Part shown: piece by piece, positions 25,864 through 34,929 of the stretch
Position numbering within the stretch: position 1 is the stretch's first letter
How the letters are laid out: the number at the start of each line of letters is the position of its first letter
Notes under the pieces: model-generated
Database searches by the model: none
Told to the model about the DNA's origin: nothing
What the model saw: the letters and a program-made list of their open reading frames with translations, nothing else
Position numbers and translations under genes: made by a program
Source: Tenuibacillus multivorans
GTDB taxonomy: Bacteria; Bacillota; Bacilli; Bacillales; Alkalibacillaceae
Assembly (NCBI RefSeq): GCF_900103915.1
Contig: NZ_FNIG01000001.1
Coordinates: forward strand, 124,001 to 188,000
DNA: 64,000 bases
Direction: 5' to 3'

Positions 25864-27231
25864 CTATGATACAGGTTTTCTTGTACGATACCAAAGTGTG
25901 CCAAGGAGTGCTATAAAATAGAGTAATAATCCAAAGAACGTGTAAACGTACATCCATGGATCACCTTGTACATAACCAACAACCGGGACATTTAAAATAA
26001 TCAAAAGCGGAAATCCAAACATTAACGCTGTGCCACTTCCCATCACAAGGTTTTCGGACGTATTCGATTGGAAGTATGGATCAACCGCCTTAACGAGTGC
26101 CATTCCCGTTGAGATCGTTCCGGTCTGCATGCCAAAAAATCCAAGTGTATTTGCCAAAGCATCCTTAGGAAAAATGCGTGGCGTAATCCAAACGAGGAAT
26201 AAAACGGTCGCTAATCCGCCGATTGTTGTAATGAGTAAGATAGGGACAATGTATTCCCTTAATGCATAAATAGAAATCGCGGCAATTGATGCTGTGATCA
26301 TGTAATCAAAGGAGAAACCAGCAATGCGTTGTAGTAAAAAGTTATTTGGTGAATGCTCAAGCTTCAACCCTTTTTTCTGTAATTTATTTAAGATGACTCG
26401 GAACAAAATAGCATACAAACTACCAATTAAGAAATGGAAGCCGACAGTTAGTTGAGCCAATGTTTCTCCGAATGTTCCAAGAGGTGTTAGCACAACTTCT
26501 AACCCGGCAATCGTCAAATATGTCACGAGATAGATTAACCCGATTAAGGCAATCTGGTAAGTTAATTTATCAATCGCATCACTTAATGGAATTTCATCAG
26601 GTGCTGACTTCTCTACAACAGGTTTATGTGTTGATACTTGATCAAGGTGTGGTGCCTTAAACTTTTGACTTTTTATAAGAATGTTGATCAGAATAATGCC
26701 GATAACCGTAGCCCAAATAAAACCAATACCTGCGATCGTTAGTCCAAGGTTGCCGCCGCCTGTTACACCCAGCTCTTCCCATTGGGTTCCAATTGAATAG
26801 GCTTGTCCGGGACCTTGTCCAAAGCCAAGCGGTAAGAGTAACCCGATACCCGGGAAAAAGTCTGGATAAAAGAACTCAACTAAGAATAGTAAAATTCCAA
26901 ACCCAATAATTCCTTGCACGAGATAGGTAGAAACGATAAGCATGCCAGAGTTTAAAATGGCTGGGCTACTATGAACATCACGATTCTTTAAGGATAATGC
27001 AATAAACCCGATCGCCATTAAATGATAAACAATCGCTCCTAACATATCAGCGTCAAATGGAATCCAGTTTAATAGCTCAGGTCCGACAACTAATCCGATA
27101 AAACCAGCAATCATTGAAGTTGGAATAATTAACCTTCGAATGGCTGGAACACGAGCTTTAATAACTGCTGCTAAAACGATTAATAATGAGATAAATATGA
27201 AGTCCATCACTAAAAGCCAAGTATTATCCAT
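25864..27231 (-). CDS. GltS-like sodium:glutamate symporter
   Basis: The 455-residue protein has about twelve helices in two inverted halves and the family motifs RLIIPTSMIAGFIGL, LLPLGFGQGPGQAYS (first pore loop) and LGFFGMQTGTISTGMALVKA (second pore loop). GltS imports glutamate with Na+. It overlaps plsC by 8 bases and lies downstream of the cell-wall cluster, so it could supply glutamate or aspartate, though a terminator at 28531-28555 separates that cluster. Confidence 0.85.
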   Translation of the reverse strand: MDNTWLLVMDFIFISLLIVLAAVIKARVPAIRRLIIPTSMIAGFIGLVVGPELLNWIPFDADMLGAIVYHLMAIGFIALSLKNRDVHSSPAILNSGMLIVSTYLVQGIIGFGILLFLVEFFYPDFFPGIGLLLPLGFGQGPGQAYSIGTQWEELGVTGGGNLGLTIAGIGFIWATVIGIILINILIKSQKFKAPHLDQVSTHKPVVEKSAPDEIPLSDAIDKLTYQIALIGLIYLVTYLTIAGLEVVLTPLGTFGETLAQLTVGFHFLIGSLYAILFRVILNKLQKKGLKLEHSPNNFLLQRIAGFSFDYMITASIAAISIYALREYIVPILLITTIGGLATVLFLVWITPRIFPKDALANTLGFFGMQTGTISTGMALVKAVDPYFQSNTSENLVMGSGTALMFGFPLLIILNVPVVGYVQGDPWMYVYTFFGLLLYFIALLGTLWYRTRKPVS

Positions 27232-28441
27232 TGTGCATTCCCCTTGTTTCTGCCCTATGTTTTTGATCGATTAGTTTAGAGATTTGTAACCATTTATAAG
27301 CTGAGCTTCTCGGTTCATAAAAGACAATTCGATAAAAAGCATCTTGATATAAAAAATCTAATTTATGGTGAAATTGAATGTTCATTCCGTCTGTTTCCTT
27401 AATCGGGAAGACCTTTCTTTCCTGTTTACCTTGAAAAATAAATTGCTCGTCCTCCCATGTTAGCCGTCCCTTCCCAAGCAATTGAAAAGGCTTTTTGTCA
27501 TATGAGACGTAGAGCATAACAGGATCTTGCAAACAATTTTTCCAAGTTTCTTCCCACTCAGATTGTCCAAAGTATTCATTTAGAAATTGTATCTGCCAGT
27601 TTTTCCAATCATACGGTGTTGAATAATAGACTGGTTGATTAATAGATTCAAAGGTTCCGTAAGGCGTATATCGAACACGGTAGTCACAGGTTAAACAGTA
27701 AAACCGATCACCATTGGAATGCATACGACCAGGTGTTTGGCAGTGTGGACAAGTAAAAAGTAGACGTTCTAAGTAATGGGCTGGGTTTTTCGCCTGATAT
27801 TCATTTTTCTCTTCCTTTTGCCAAGCCATTTCATCGTGATGCAGCGCTTCTGTTAATTTTTCATGAATCATATTTATTGAATCCTGCTCGAAGGCATTAA
27901 AGTCCCAACGTTTTTCGAATGAAATCGCAATTTTCCCCTTGCGGTGGCCATCGCCCCAGCGTGGGTGACTTATATGACCACCTTTGATTTTGGCAATGAC
28001 GACTGGTATATTTAATAGTTTGACTAATTTTGCGGTTGAATAAATGAGTGGTTCGTTATAACCGTCCCAGTTACGGTTACCTTCAGGGAAAATACCGATG
28101 ACTCGATTATGTTTTTTCGCCTTGATAACACTCCGAATCGTGCTTGTATCATTCGTGAATTTTGTTTTTCTGATTGCGCCTGTATATTCTAAAATCTGTT
28201 TAAGAAACGGATTTCGGAATAACGGTTCCCCGGCTATGTAACATATCGGTTCATTGACATAACAATTTAAGAACAGGGGATCCCAATTATTCACATGATT
28301 GGCTAAGATGATATAGGGTGGTTCCATATGTTCCGTATCGTTACGTTCAATGACTATGTCAGAACGTGATTCAATGTATGTACGGATTGGTGTTAATAAG
28401 AGGCGTTGCATCCATTTACTCGGTTTTTTCTCAATACTCAT
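27224..28441 (-). CDS. 1-acylglycerol-3-phosphate acyltransferase (PlsC) with C-terminal zinc-ribbon extension
   Basis: Residues 30-200 are a PlsC acyltransferase: NHVNNWD (48-54, catalytic H49 and D54) and FPEGNRNWDG (118-127, motif III). It has no N-terminal membrane helix. The unusual part is a 200-residue C-terminal extension starting with a four-Cys zinc ribbon (C231, C234, C249, C252; CPHC and CLTC) followed by a beta-rich domain. The added part may bind lipid, protein or nucleic acid. It is translationally coupled with the symporter gene downstream. Confidence 0.85.
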   Translation of the reverse strand: MSIEKKPSKWMQRLLLTPIRTYIESRSDIVIERNDTEHMEPPYIILANHVNNWDPLFLNCYVNEPICYIAGEPLFRNPFLKQILEYTGAIRKTKFTNDTSTIRSVIKAKKHNRVIGIFPEGNRNWDGYNEPLIYSTAKLVKLLNIPVVIAKIKGGHISHPRWGDGHRKGKIAISFEKRWDFNAFEQDSINMIHEKLTEALHHDEMAWQKEEKNEYQAKNPAHYLERLLFTCPHCQTPGRMHSNGDRFYCLTCDYRVRYTPYGTFESINQPVYYSTPYDWKNWQIQFLNEYFGQSEWEETWKNCLQDPVMLYVSYDKKPFQLLGKGRLTWEDEQFIFQGKQERKVFPIKETDGMNIQFHHKLDFLYQDAFYRIVFYEPRSSAYKWLQISKLIDQKHRAETRGMHNG

Positions 28442-28530
28442 CGTGTTGAATCACACTTTCATTTTAATCTGTTATATGAGTATATTATCACAAAATTCTC
28501 CCAATCGTTTGTAGTGCCGAGATTTTAAAT

Positions 28531-28555
28531 AAAAAAAGACAGGATTACCCTGTCT
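28531..28555 (-). terminator. Terminator of the cell-wall cluster
   Basis: AGACAGG pairs with CCTGTCT and is followed on the minus strand by a run of T. It begins right at the stop codon of the 61-residue gene. Confidence 0.85.
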
Positions 28556-28741
28556 CTATACATGTTTAATATGAATGTTGTACCACGATTTGTCTTCATG
28601 CGATTCGCTCATTTTACAGAAGCGAGCATTCGGGTATATTTGCTTTAATTCTTCAAGTTCATTTACAGAAAGACGGAGCTCGCGTTTGAAAATATCGCCT
28701 TCAAAGGACTTTTTAATAAAAGTATTCGTCACTGTCAACAT
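28556..28741 (-). CDS. Small hypothetical protein (61 aa) at the end of the cell-wall cluster
   Basis: A soluble, charged peptide (KRELRLSVNELEELKQIYPN) that starts 6 bases after the racemase stop and ends at the terminator, so it is the last gene of that operon. No family is recognised. Confidence 0.6.
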   Translation of the reverse strand: MLTVTNTFIKKSFEGDIFKRELRLSVNELEELKQIYPNARFCKMSESHEDKSWYNIHIKHV

Positions 28742-28747
28742 TCCAGC

Positions 28748-29500
28748 TTAAGCCTGTCCACTCGATGAAACCATTTGTTCGGTCACACTTTGATATCTCA
28801 GTGATTTTCCGGAACGGAGTATAGATTGTTCAACTAGGACATTCATCGCATCAATCGTGTACTTCTTAAATTCACCGCGAATCGGAATACAAGAAAGCTC
28901 GGTACAAGCAAGGATGACGCTTTGACAGTTTTCTTGTGTTATAAGATGTTGAACCATGTTCTCAAGCTTTCGAGGATCTGTTGCGAGCTCACTTTTAACA
29001 TCCTCATAAATCAACTTCATCACTTCATCCTGTAACGCTTCATGTGGTTCATAAAGTTCAATTCGGTACTTTTCACAAGCCGCTTTATAAATACCGGTTT
29101 TCATCGTTCCGTTGGTGGCTAATATACCAACTCTCGTTTGCGCTCCACAACGATCATGTATATAGCGAATCGTCTCTTCAACCATATTAATAATCGGAAT
29201 ATTGGTCATCGCTTGTAATTGTTTATAATAAAAATGTGATGTATTACAAGGAATCGCAATATTAGCGACACCAGCATGTTCTAATAGTTTAAAATCCTGT
29301 TCAATGGATTGTAAGAATCGTTCACTTTGATTTGTTAAAATCGCTTCAGTACGGTCAGGCATGGTGGCATGATTTAAGATTACCATATTAATATGATCTT
29401 GATCCTTATGGGCTTCTGTTTGATCGATAACTTTGTCATAAAAGACAGAAGTTGCTTTAGGTCCCATACCTCCAATAACACCTAAGCTTATGGGTTGCAT
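28748..29500 (-). CDS. Aspartate/glutamate racemase family protein
   Basis: The two catalytic cysteines are in IAIPCNTSHFYY (about residue 84) and ILACTELSCIP (about residue 199), and the start SLGVIGGMGPKAT is typical of aspartate racemases. Such enzymes interconvert L- and D-Asp (or Glu) without cofactor. It is placed after a MurE-like ligase and an ATP-grasp ligase, which suggests it makes a D-amino acid for the peptidoglycan cross-bridge, as Racfm does with Aslfm in Enterococcus faecium. Confidence 0.88.
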   Translation of the reverse strand: MQPISLGVIGGMGPKATSVFYDKVIDQTEAHKDQDHINMVILNHATMPDRTEAILTNQSERFLQSIEQDFKLLEHAGVANIAIPCNTSHFYYKQLQAMTNIPIINMVEETIRYIHDRCGAQTRVGILATNGTMKTGIYKAACEKYRIELYEPHEALQDEVMKLIYEDVKSELATDPRKLENMVQHLITQENCQSVILACTELSCIPIRGEFKKYTIDAMNVLVEQSILRSGKSLRYQSVTEQMVSSSGQA

Positions 29501-29546
29501 AATTACACCTAATTTCAGTTAGTTTGTTGTCATTCTTGATTGTCGA

Positions 29547-31025
29547 CTAGATTAAAATACCTTTCTCTTTTAAAATCTCTTTAACAATCTCTTTTTCATT
29601 AAATGGAATCTCCTTATCTCCAATAACCTGTGATGTTTCATGACCTTTACCAGCTAGAAGCACAACATCGTCTTTTCCACTAATGCTTAAGGCATATTCA
29701 ATAGCCTGCTTACGATCTAATACCATTTTATAGGTTCCGTTTTCCTCTTCAACGGCTTCAACAATCTCTTCTAATATAAGGTTAGGATCTTGGTCTTTAG
29801 GGTTATCAGATGTCACGACAGCATAGTCTGCGTATTGGGCGGCTACTTTCCCCATAGCGTGGCGTTTTTCACGACCGACATCCCCGGGAGGTGCATAGAC
29901 GCCAAATACGAGTATTATCCGTCCTTTTGTAAAATTACGTAAAGTGGTTAAGGCTTTTTTCAGAGCGTCTTCAGTATGTGCAAAGTCAACGACAACCTTA
30001 TTATCACGATCCTTATAAATCACTTCGAAGCGGCCTTTAATATTTTGTAAGGCTTCGATCCCGCGTTTGATGTCAGTTAACGAGAAATCATTGACATAGG
30101 CACATGCTGCCGCTGCTAAGCTATTGTAGACATTAATAATACCAGGGACATTGACTTGTATTCTAATTTTGCCGTTTGGTAAATGTAACGTGTATTCAGT
30201 ACCTTCTGATGAATACTCAATATTTGTCGCATACACATCGGCCTTTTCATCAATACCATAGGTAATCAGCGTTGGATTAAGGTTTTCAACGCGTTTGATC
30301 AGTTTTTGCCCGTATGTATCGTCAGCGTTCACAATGTTAAAATCTTGAGCCATCTCAAACAACTTAGCCTTAGCATTAAAATAATCTTCCATCGAATTGT
30401 GAAGCTCTAAATGATCGGGCGTTAAGTTGGTAAATACAGCTGTATTGAACCGACTGTAAGCCACACGATCTAGGCACAAGGCATGTGAAGAGACTTCCAT
30501 CATGCAATTTTGAACGTCATGTTTCACCATTCGCTCAAACGTTTGTTGCAGGTTGAGTGACTCTGGCGTTGTATTTTTATTTTGTATGATTTGGCCGTTC
30601 ATAACCGTTCCAATTGTTCCAATCAGGCCAATGGATTTTTGGGCTTGGTCGTAAATCGACTTAATAAAATAAGTCGTTGACGTTTTTCCGTTCGTGCCTG
30701 TAATACCGATCAAGTTCATGTCCTCAGTTGGATGGTTATAATAGTTAGCGGAAATGTGGGCCAAAGCATTCCGTGAATCGTTCACTTGGATAACTGTAAC
30801 GGAATCATCAATTGAAACATCTTTCTCTACGATAACCGCAGAGGCTCCCAGTTCAACGGCTTTGTCGATAAAGTGATGCCCATCGACGGTAAACCCTTGA
30901 ATAGCTACAAAAACACCATTTTGCGTCACTTCACGAGAATCATAAGCTATAGACTTAATTTCTTTGTCTAAATCCCCATTTTTCAGGTTAAATTGTAACC
31001 CTTTCATAATTTCAGATAATAACAT
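29547..31025 (-). CDS. murE: MurE-like UDP-MurNAc-L-Ala-D-Glu ligase, non-DAP type predicted
   Basis: The 492-residue Mur ligase has the P-loop GITGTNGKTSTTY (107-119), NLTPDHLELH (200-209), the lysine usually carbamylated (AKAKLF, about 219), and the amino-acid recognition motif DNPKDQDP (407-414). In DAP-adding MurE that motif is DNPR and the Arg holds the DAP carboxylate; here it is Lys. The usual FGCGGDRDxGKR loop is also changed, to FGVYAPPGDVGREKR. It is outside the dcw context and follows an ATP-grasp ligase by 32 bases. I infer that it adds L-Lys or L-Orn, not DAP. Confidence 0.85.
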   Translation of the reverse strand: MLLSEIMKGLQFNLKNGDLDKEIKSIAYDSREVTQNGVFVAIQGFTVDGHHFIDKAVELGASAVIVEKDVSIDDSVTVIQVNDSRNALAHISANYYNHPTEDMNLIGITGTNGKTSTTYFIKSIYDQAQKSIGLIGTIGTVMNGQIIQNKNTTPESLNLQQTFERMVKHDVQNCMMEVSSHALCLDRVAYSRFNTAVFTNLTPDHLELHNSMEDYFNAKAKLFEMAQDFNIVNADDTYGQKLIKRVENLNPTLITYGIDEKADVYATNIEYSSEGTEYTLHLPNGKIRIQVNVPGIINVYNSLAAAACAYVNDFSLTDIKRGIEALQNIKGRFEVIYKDRDNKVVVDFAHTEDALKKALTTLRNFTKGRIILVFGVYAPPGDVGREKRHAMGKVAAQYADYAVVTSDNPKDQDPNLILEEIVEAVEEENGTYKMVLDRKQAIEYALSISGKDDVVLLAGKGHETSQVIGDKEIPFNEKEIVKEILKEKGILI

Positions 31026-31057
31026 CTTTCATCATCTCCATTAAGGAAGCTTCTCTG

Positions 31058-32242
31058 CTACCTGTTTGTTACCCTTTTTATTACCTTACGCCCAATCATG
31101 CCTGCATATGAAAAAGCTGGCTTAGGATCTTTCCAATCCCAGACCGCATAGGCTTTCTTCTTGAAAAACGAACGAATGATTTGCAATAACGTGAGCTGTT
31201 TCGTTTTTAAATAATCGCGAATGGCTAATAAATCCTCGTAAGCATACCAAAAGGTGATTCCTGTGTCCTCTTTAATAGACATTGGTGGTAATGGATCACC
31301 AATCAACTCACAGTATGTAATGTAAGGGAAGTTAAGCCCAACTTTTGTTAGCAAGGCATCGAAGTTCGTAAAGCGTACATTTAATTCGATTAAATAAAAG
31401 TCGCCCGTATCAGCATCTTTTTTAAATTCAATTTCGACAAACCCTTTAAATCCAATCCCTTCTAAAAATTTCTTCCCAATCTCGTAAAGCTCGGGGAAGT
31501 GAAGCTGGTGTGTATAAACGGATGCTCCAAAATTGATTGGATATTGACGTAGCTTCTGAGCGGTTGTCCAATGGGTCACTTTAGCATCCTGATTTAAGTA
31601 ACAATCAAAGGTATGCATATGATCGTCAAACCCTGGAATAATCCGTTGTACGATGACTTCAAGGTCAGCGTCTTCCGCCTTTTGTAGGGCTTCATCTAAT
31701 TCCTCTCGACTATATACCTTAAAATTCTTCTGTCTAAACGTTGAAACAAAGCTTGGTGAATCGGTTGGTTTAACAATACAAGGGTATTTAATTTTTTGAT
31801 CAATTTTTTCATAAAAATCTTCTTCGTTTGTATGAACAGTCTCCGGAACAAGGACACCATGTTCTGTTGCAAGCTCATGAAGTTTTTCCTTGTCCAATGT
31901 TTTTGTATATAGACCTTGTTCAGTCTGTGGAATCAAATAATATTTCCTAATTTGATCTAAATATTGATCAATTAGCTCCACATAAGAATCATGGCAAGGC
32001 ATGAGAACAGGTTTTTTATCTTGTTTTTTAGCATAATCTATTAAAAATTGAATAAATGCTTCTGGTTCATCTTTATAATGAGGTGCGATGAGTTGCTCGT
32101 TACAGTATTTGGATTTAGCAGCGTATGTATCATCATCAGAATAATCAATCGCGACTGTATGAATACCGTGGACACCTAAACCTCGCATCACACTTAAAGC
32201 TATATAATAATTATTCCCTAAGATAACGGCTTTATGATTCAT
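31058..32242 (-). CDS. ATP-grasp carboxylate-amine ligase (D-Asp/D-Glu ligase candidate)
   Basis: The 394-residue protein has an N-terminal pre-ATP-grasp domain (AVILGNNYYIALSVMRGLG), the ATP lid and base-binding strand (YPCIVKPTDSPSFVSTFR, EVIVQRIIPG), and the metal-binding motif FYLIELNVRFTNFDALL. This is the architecture of Aslfm, which attaches D-Asp to the side-chain amine of the third stem residue. It is first in an operon with the MurE-like ligase and the racemase, supporting that role. The start is ATG 32242 after AAAGGAGCTCTCAC. Confidence 0.8.
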   Translation of the reverse strand: MNHKAVILGNNYYIALSVMRGLGVHGIHTVAIDYSDDDTYAAKSKYCNEQLIAPHYKDEPEAFIQFLIDYAKKQDKKPVLMPCHDSYVELIDQYLDQIRKYYLIPQTEQGLYTKTLDKEKLHELATEHGVLVPETVHTNEEDFYEKIDQKIKYPCIVKPTDSPSFVSTFRQKNFKVYSREELDEALQKAEDADLEVIVQRIIPGFDDHMHTFDCYLNQDAKVTHWTTAQKLRQYPINFGASVYTHQLHFPELYEIGKKFLEGIGFKGFVEIEFKKDADTGDFYLIELNVRFTNFDALLTKVGLNFPYITYCELIGDPLPPMSIKEDTGITFWYAYEDLLAIRDYLKTKQLTLLQIIRSFFKKKAYAVWDWKDPKPAFSYAGMIGRKVIKRVTNR

Positions 32243-32519
32243 GTGAGAGCTCCTTTAATTTGTTGAGAAAGCTTGTTTATGATTTAAGCAAGTTTCACTT
32301 AAAAGGCTTTCTAATCGAAGAGTTTTTCTTTCTTAAATATTGCCACAGAATGCCTGATATTTCAAGATTTATCGGCCTTTTAAAACGTTTTGGAAATACT
32401 GTCATCAGTGTCATTATGTTAAAATATTAATTTTAGGTTACAAGTTGTAGACTTTTTTCCAATTTCGTGGAAGAATAAGGTTAATGGAAATCAACAAGAA
32501 GAGAATGGGAGAGAGTAAT

Positions 32520-33530
32520 ATGTTGAAAAAGAACATGTTAAAAAGTTTGGCCATCTTTTTTTTATTAATGTTCTTGATGGCTTGTACGTCAGAAGAGGAA
32601 ACACCTGAGGAAACAGTTCCAGAGGATGTGGAACAAGAGGAATCAGTAGATGAAGAAAACTCTGAAACAGAAGAAGAGGCTGAAGAAGAACCGGTTGGAC
32701 GAGAGGATGGACCCGGCGGTTTTCTATGGAAGGTAGAGGACGAAGACACGACAGTATATTTACAGGGAACCATTCATGTTGCACCACGTGATTTATATCC
32801 GTTACATACTAAGGTCGAACAGGCTTATGAAGAAGCAGATGTTGTAGTACCAGAAATAGATATGAATAACATAGATTTGGGAAAAGCTATGGAGCTTTAC
32901 ACTGAACTTGGTGAATATCAGGATGGTACGACGATTCAAGATCATATTTCACCTGAATTATACAGCGAGTTAGAAGCTACCTTATCTAATTACAATATTG
33001 ACCCAAATATGGTCAAAACCTATAAGCCATGGTATTTATCTAATACCATCCAGCAGTTAATGGTTCAAGAATTAGGCTATACCTATGGTGTTGATCAATA
33101 CTTTTTAAACAAGGCTGGTCTAGATGGTAAAGAAATTGTCGCCCTTGAGACGATGGAAGAACAACTAGATGTTTTAGCAAATGCTGCTACAGAAGAGTAT
33201 CAGGTTGAAATGTTAGAAGAAATGCTCGTCAGTACTGAAACATATCAAGACGATCTTGATGAAATGTTGGATATCTACCGGGAAGGTGATGTCGAAGGTT
33301 TACTAGGTACAATGGTTACCGAAAGTGAAGAAGGCGATGAGGATGCAGAAGCGTATTTAACCGCTTTAAATGATGAGCGTAACTATAATATGGCTGATCA
33401 AATTATGACTTTCCTAGAGGAAGAAGAGAAAACATATTTTGTGATTGTTGGTGCACTTCACTTAACGTTAGAACCACACATTGGATCTATTTTAGAAGAA
33501 AACGGTTATGAAGTTGAACACGTTCACTAA
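32520..33530 (+). CDS. TraB/GumN-family lipoprotein
   Basis: A lipoprotein signal peptide ends in LMAC (Cys 22), followed by a long Glu-rich linker (to about residue 65), then a TraB/GumN domain: VYLQGTIHVAPRDLYPL near the start, VVVPEIDMN, and VIVGALHLTLEPHIGSIL near the end. The two GTxH / GALH His motifs are the hallmark of this putative metalloprotease-like fold. ATG 32520 follows GGGAGAGAG. The mature protein is outside the membrane. Function unknown. Confidence 0.88.
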   Translation: MLKKNMLKSLAIFFLLMFLMACTSEEETPEETVPEDVEQEESVDEENSETEEEAEEEPVGREDGPGGFLWKVEDEDTTVYLQGTIHVAPRDLYPLHTKVEQAYEEADVVVPEIDMNNIDLGKAMELYTELGEYQDGTTIQDHISPELYSELEATLSNYNIDPNMVKTYKPWYLSNTIQQLMVQELGYTYGVDQYFLNKAGLDGKEIVALETMEEQLDVLANAATEEYQVEMLEEMLVSTETYQDDLDEMLDIYREGDVEGLLGTMVTESEEGDEDAEAYLTALNDERNYNMADQIMTFLEEEEKTYFVIVGALHLTLEPHIGSILEENGYEVEHVH

Positions 33531-33533
33531 TCA

Positions 33534-33577
33534 AATTGGTTAATCGTCTTACAAGGTTGGCGGTTAACCAATTTTTT
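33534..33577 (+). terminator. Terminator of the TraB lipoprotein gene
   Basis: AATTGGTTAA and TTAACCAATT are perfectly complementary, followed by six T. Confidence 0.85.
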
Positions 33578-33619
33578 CTTATAATGAAAAGAATAACGAA
33601 AAAATGAAGGGGCTAATCA

Positions 33620-34897
33620 ATGATACACGTAACCTATTCTGGCGATTACGCAGACATTATAACTCAAGGTAAGGAAGCTGAATTGCGGCATATACATGAA
33701 AATTTATATGCTAAAAAAGGGCAAGGTTCTGACTTTTTAGGCTGGTTGGACTGGACTTCTGGACTGAGTGAAGATTTTTTAAATCAATTGAAAACAGCTG
33801 CTGAACGTATTCGAAAACAAGCAGATGTGTTAATTGTCATCGGAATTGGCGGTTCATATTTAGGAGCTAAAGCTGTTATTGAAGCCTTACAGCCACATTT
33901 TGAAAAGAACCCTGAATTTGAAGTGCTTTTTGCTGGCCATCAAGTCAGTGGTTCGTATTTAAAACAATTAATGAATTATATTGAAGATAAAGAAGTTGCG
34001 CTTAATGTCATATCCAAATCGGGAACAACGACGGAACCAGCTTTAGCCTTTCGCTTCTTACAAAAATATATGGAGGATCGGTACGGTAATGAAGCGGCAT
34101 CGCGTATTTATGTGACGACTGACGCGGAAAAGGGTGCATTGCTATCTTTAGCAAAGGAAAAAGGCTACAACCGATTTGTTGTCCCTAGTGATATCGGTGG
34201 TCGCTACTCGGTATTTACCTCCGTTGGGTTATTACCGATTGCGGCTGCGGGTTTTGATACTGAACAATTAGTTAATGGTGCCCATGCCGCGGAAAAAGAG
34301 CTCCAAGCATTTGACGTCCATGATAATCCTGCTATTCGCTATGCCGCGGTACGCCACGATTTATATGAGAAAGGCTATACAAATGAAGTGTTGGCCACGT
34401 TTGAGCCGAAGTTAAGTTTTGTCCAAGAATGGTGGAAGCAGCTCTTTGGGGAGAGTGAAGGGAAAGATCATAAAGGCATTTTTCCAATCTCCGTAGTGTA
34501 TACGACCGATTTGCATTCATTAGGGCAATACATACAGGACGGGAAACGCAACTTATTGGAATCCTTTTTAGTTGTAGATGAAGTCGATGAAGATTTAACC
34601 GTATTTGAAGCGGAAAATGATGCCGATCAATTAAACTATTTAGCGGGTACATCGTTACATGACTTTAATTTAGTCGCATATAAGGGCGTATCTGAAGCGC
34701 ACTTATCAGGTGGCGTGTCGCAAATCGGTATTCACATGAAAAAGCTTGATGAGTATCATCTTGGTTACTTACTTTATTTCTATATGTTGTCCTGTGCTTA
34801 CAGTGCGTATTTGCTAGATATTAATCCGTTTAATCAGCCGGGAGTAGAAGATTATAAAACGGCCATCTTTAGGCTTTTAAAAAAACCTGGGTATTAA
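33620..34897 (+). CDS. pgi: Glucose-6-phosphate isomerase
   Basis: Pgi interconverts glucose-6-phosphate and fructose-6-phosphate. The protein has the sugar-phosphate motif VIGIGGSYLGAKAVIEAL, NVISKSGTTTEPALAF, the PGI signature DIGGRYSVFTSVGLLP, and the C-terminal NPFNQPGVEDYK. At 425 residues it is about 25 shorter than B. subtilis Pgi, mostly because it stops right after KKPGY. It stands alone, next to sugar-using genes on the other strand. Confidence 0.97.
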   Translation: MIHVTYSGDYADIITQGKEAELRHIHENLYAKKGQGSDFLGWLDWTSGLSEDFLNQLKTAAERIRKQADVLIVIGIGGSYLGAKAVIEALQPHFEKNPEFEVLFAGHQVSGSYLKQLMNYIEDKEVALNVISKSGTTTEPALAFRFLQKYMEDRYGNEAASRIYVTTDAEKGALLSLAKEKGYNRFVVPSDIGGRYSVFTSVGLLPIAAAGFDTEQLVNGAHAAEKELQAFDVHDNPAIRYAAVRHDLYEKGYTNEVLATFEPKLSFVQEWWKQLFGESEGKDHKGIFPISVVYTTDLHSLGQYIQDGKRNLLESFLVVDEVDEDLTVFEAENDADQLNYLAGTSLHDFNLVAYKGVSEAHLSGGVSQIGIHMKKLDEYHLGYLLYFYMLSCAYSAYLLDINPFNQPGVEDYKTAIFRLLKKPGY

Positions 34898-34925
34898 AAA
34901 TCCCGCCTCGCGCGGCGGAATTTTT
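34896..34925. terminator. Bidirectional terminator between pgi and the ROK gene
   Basis: AAAAATCCCGCC pairs with GGCGGAATTTTT (one G-T pair) around a CG-rich loop. Confidence 0.8.
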
Positions 34926-34929
34926 AGCA

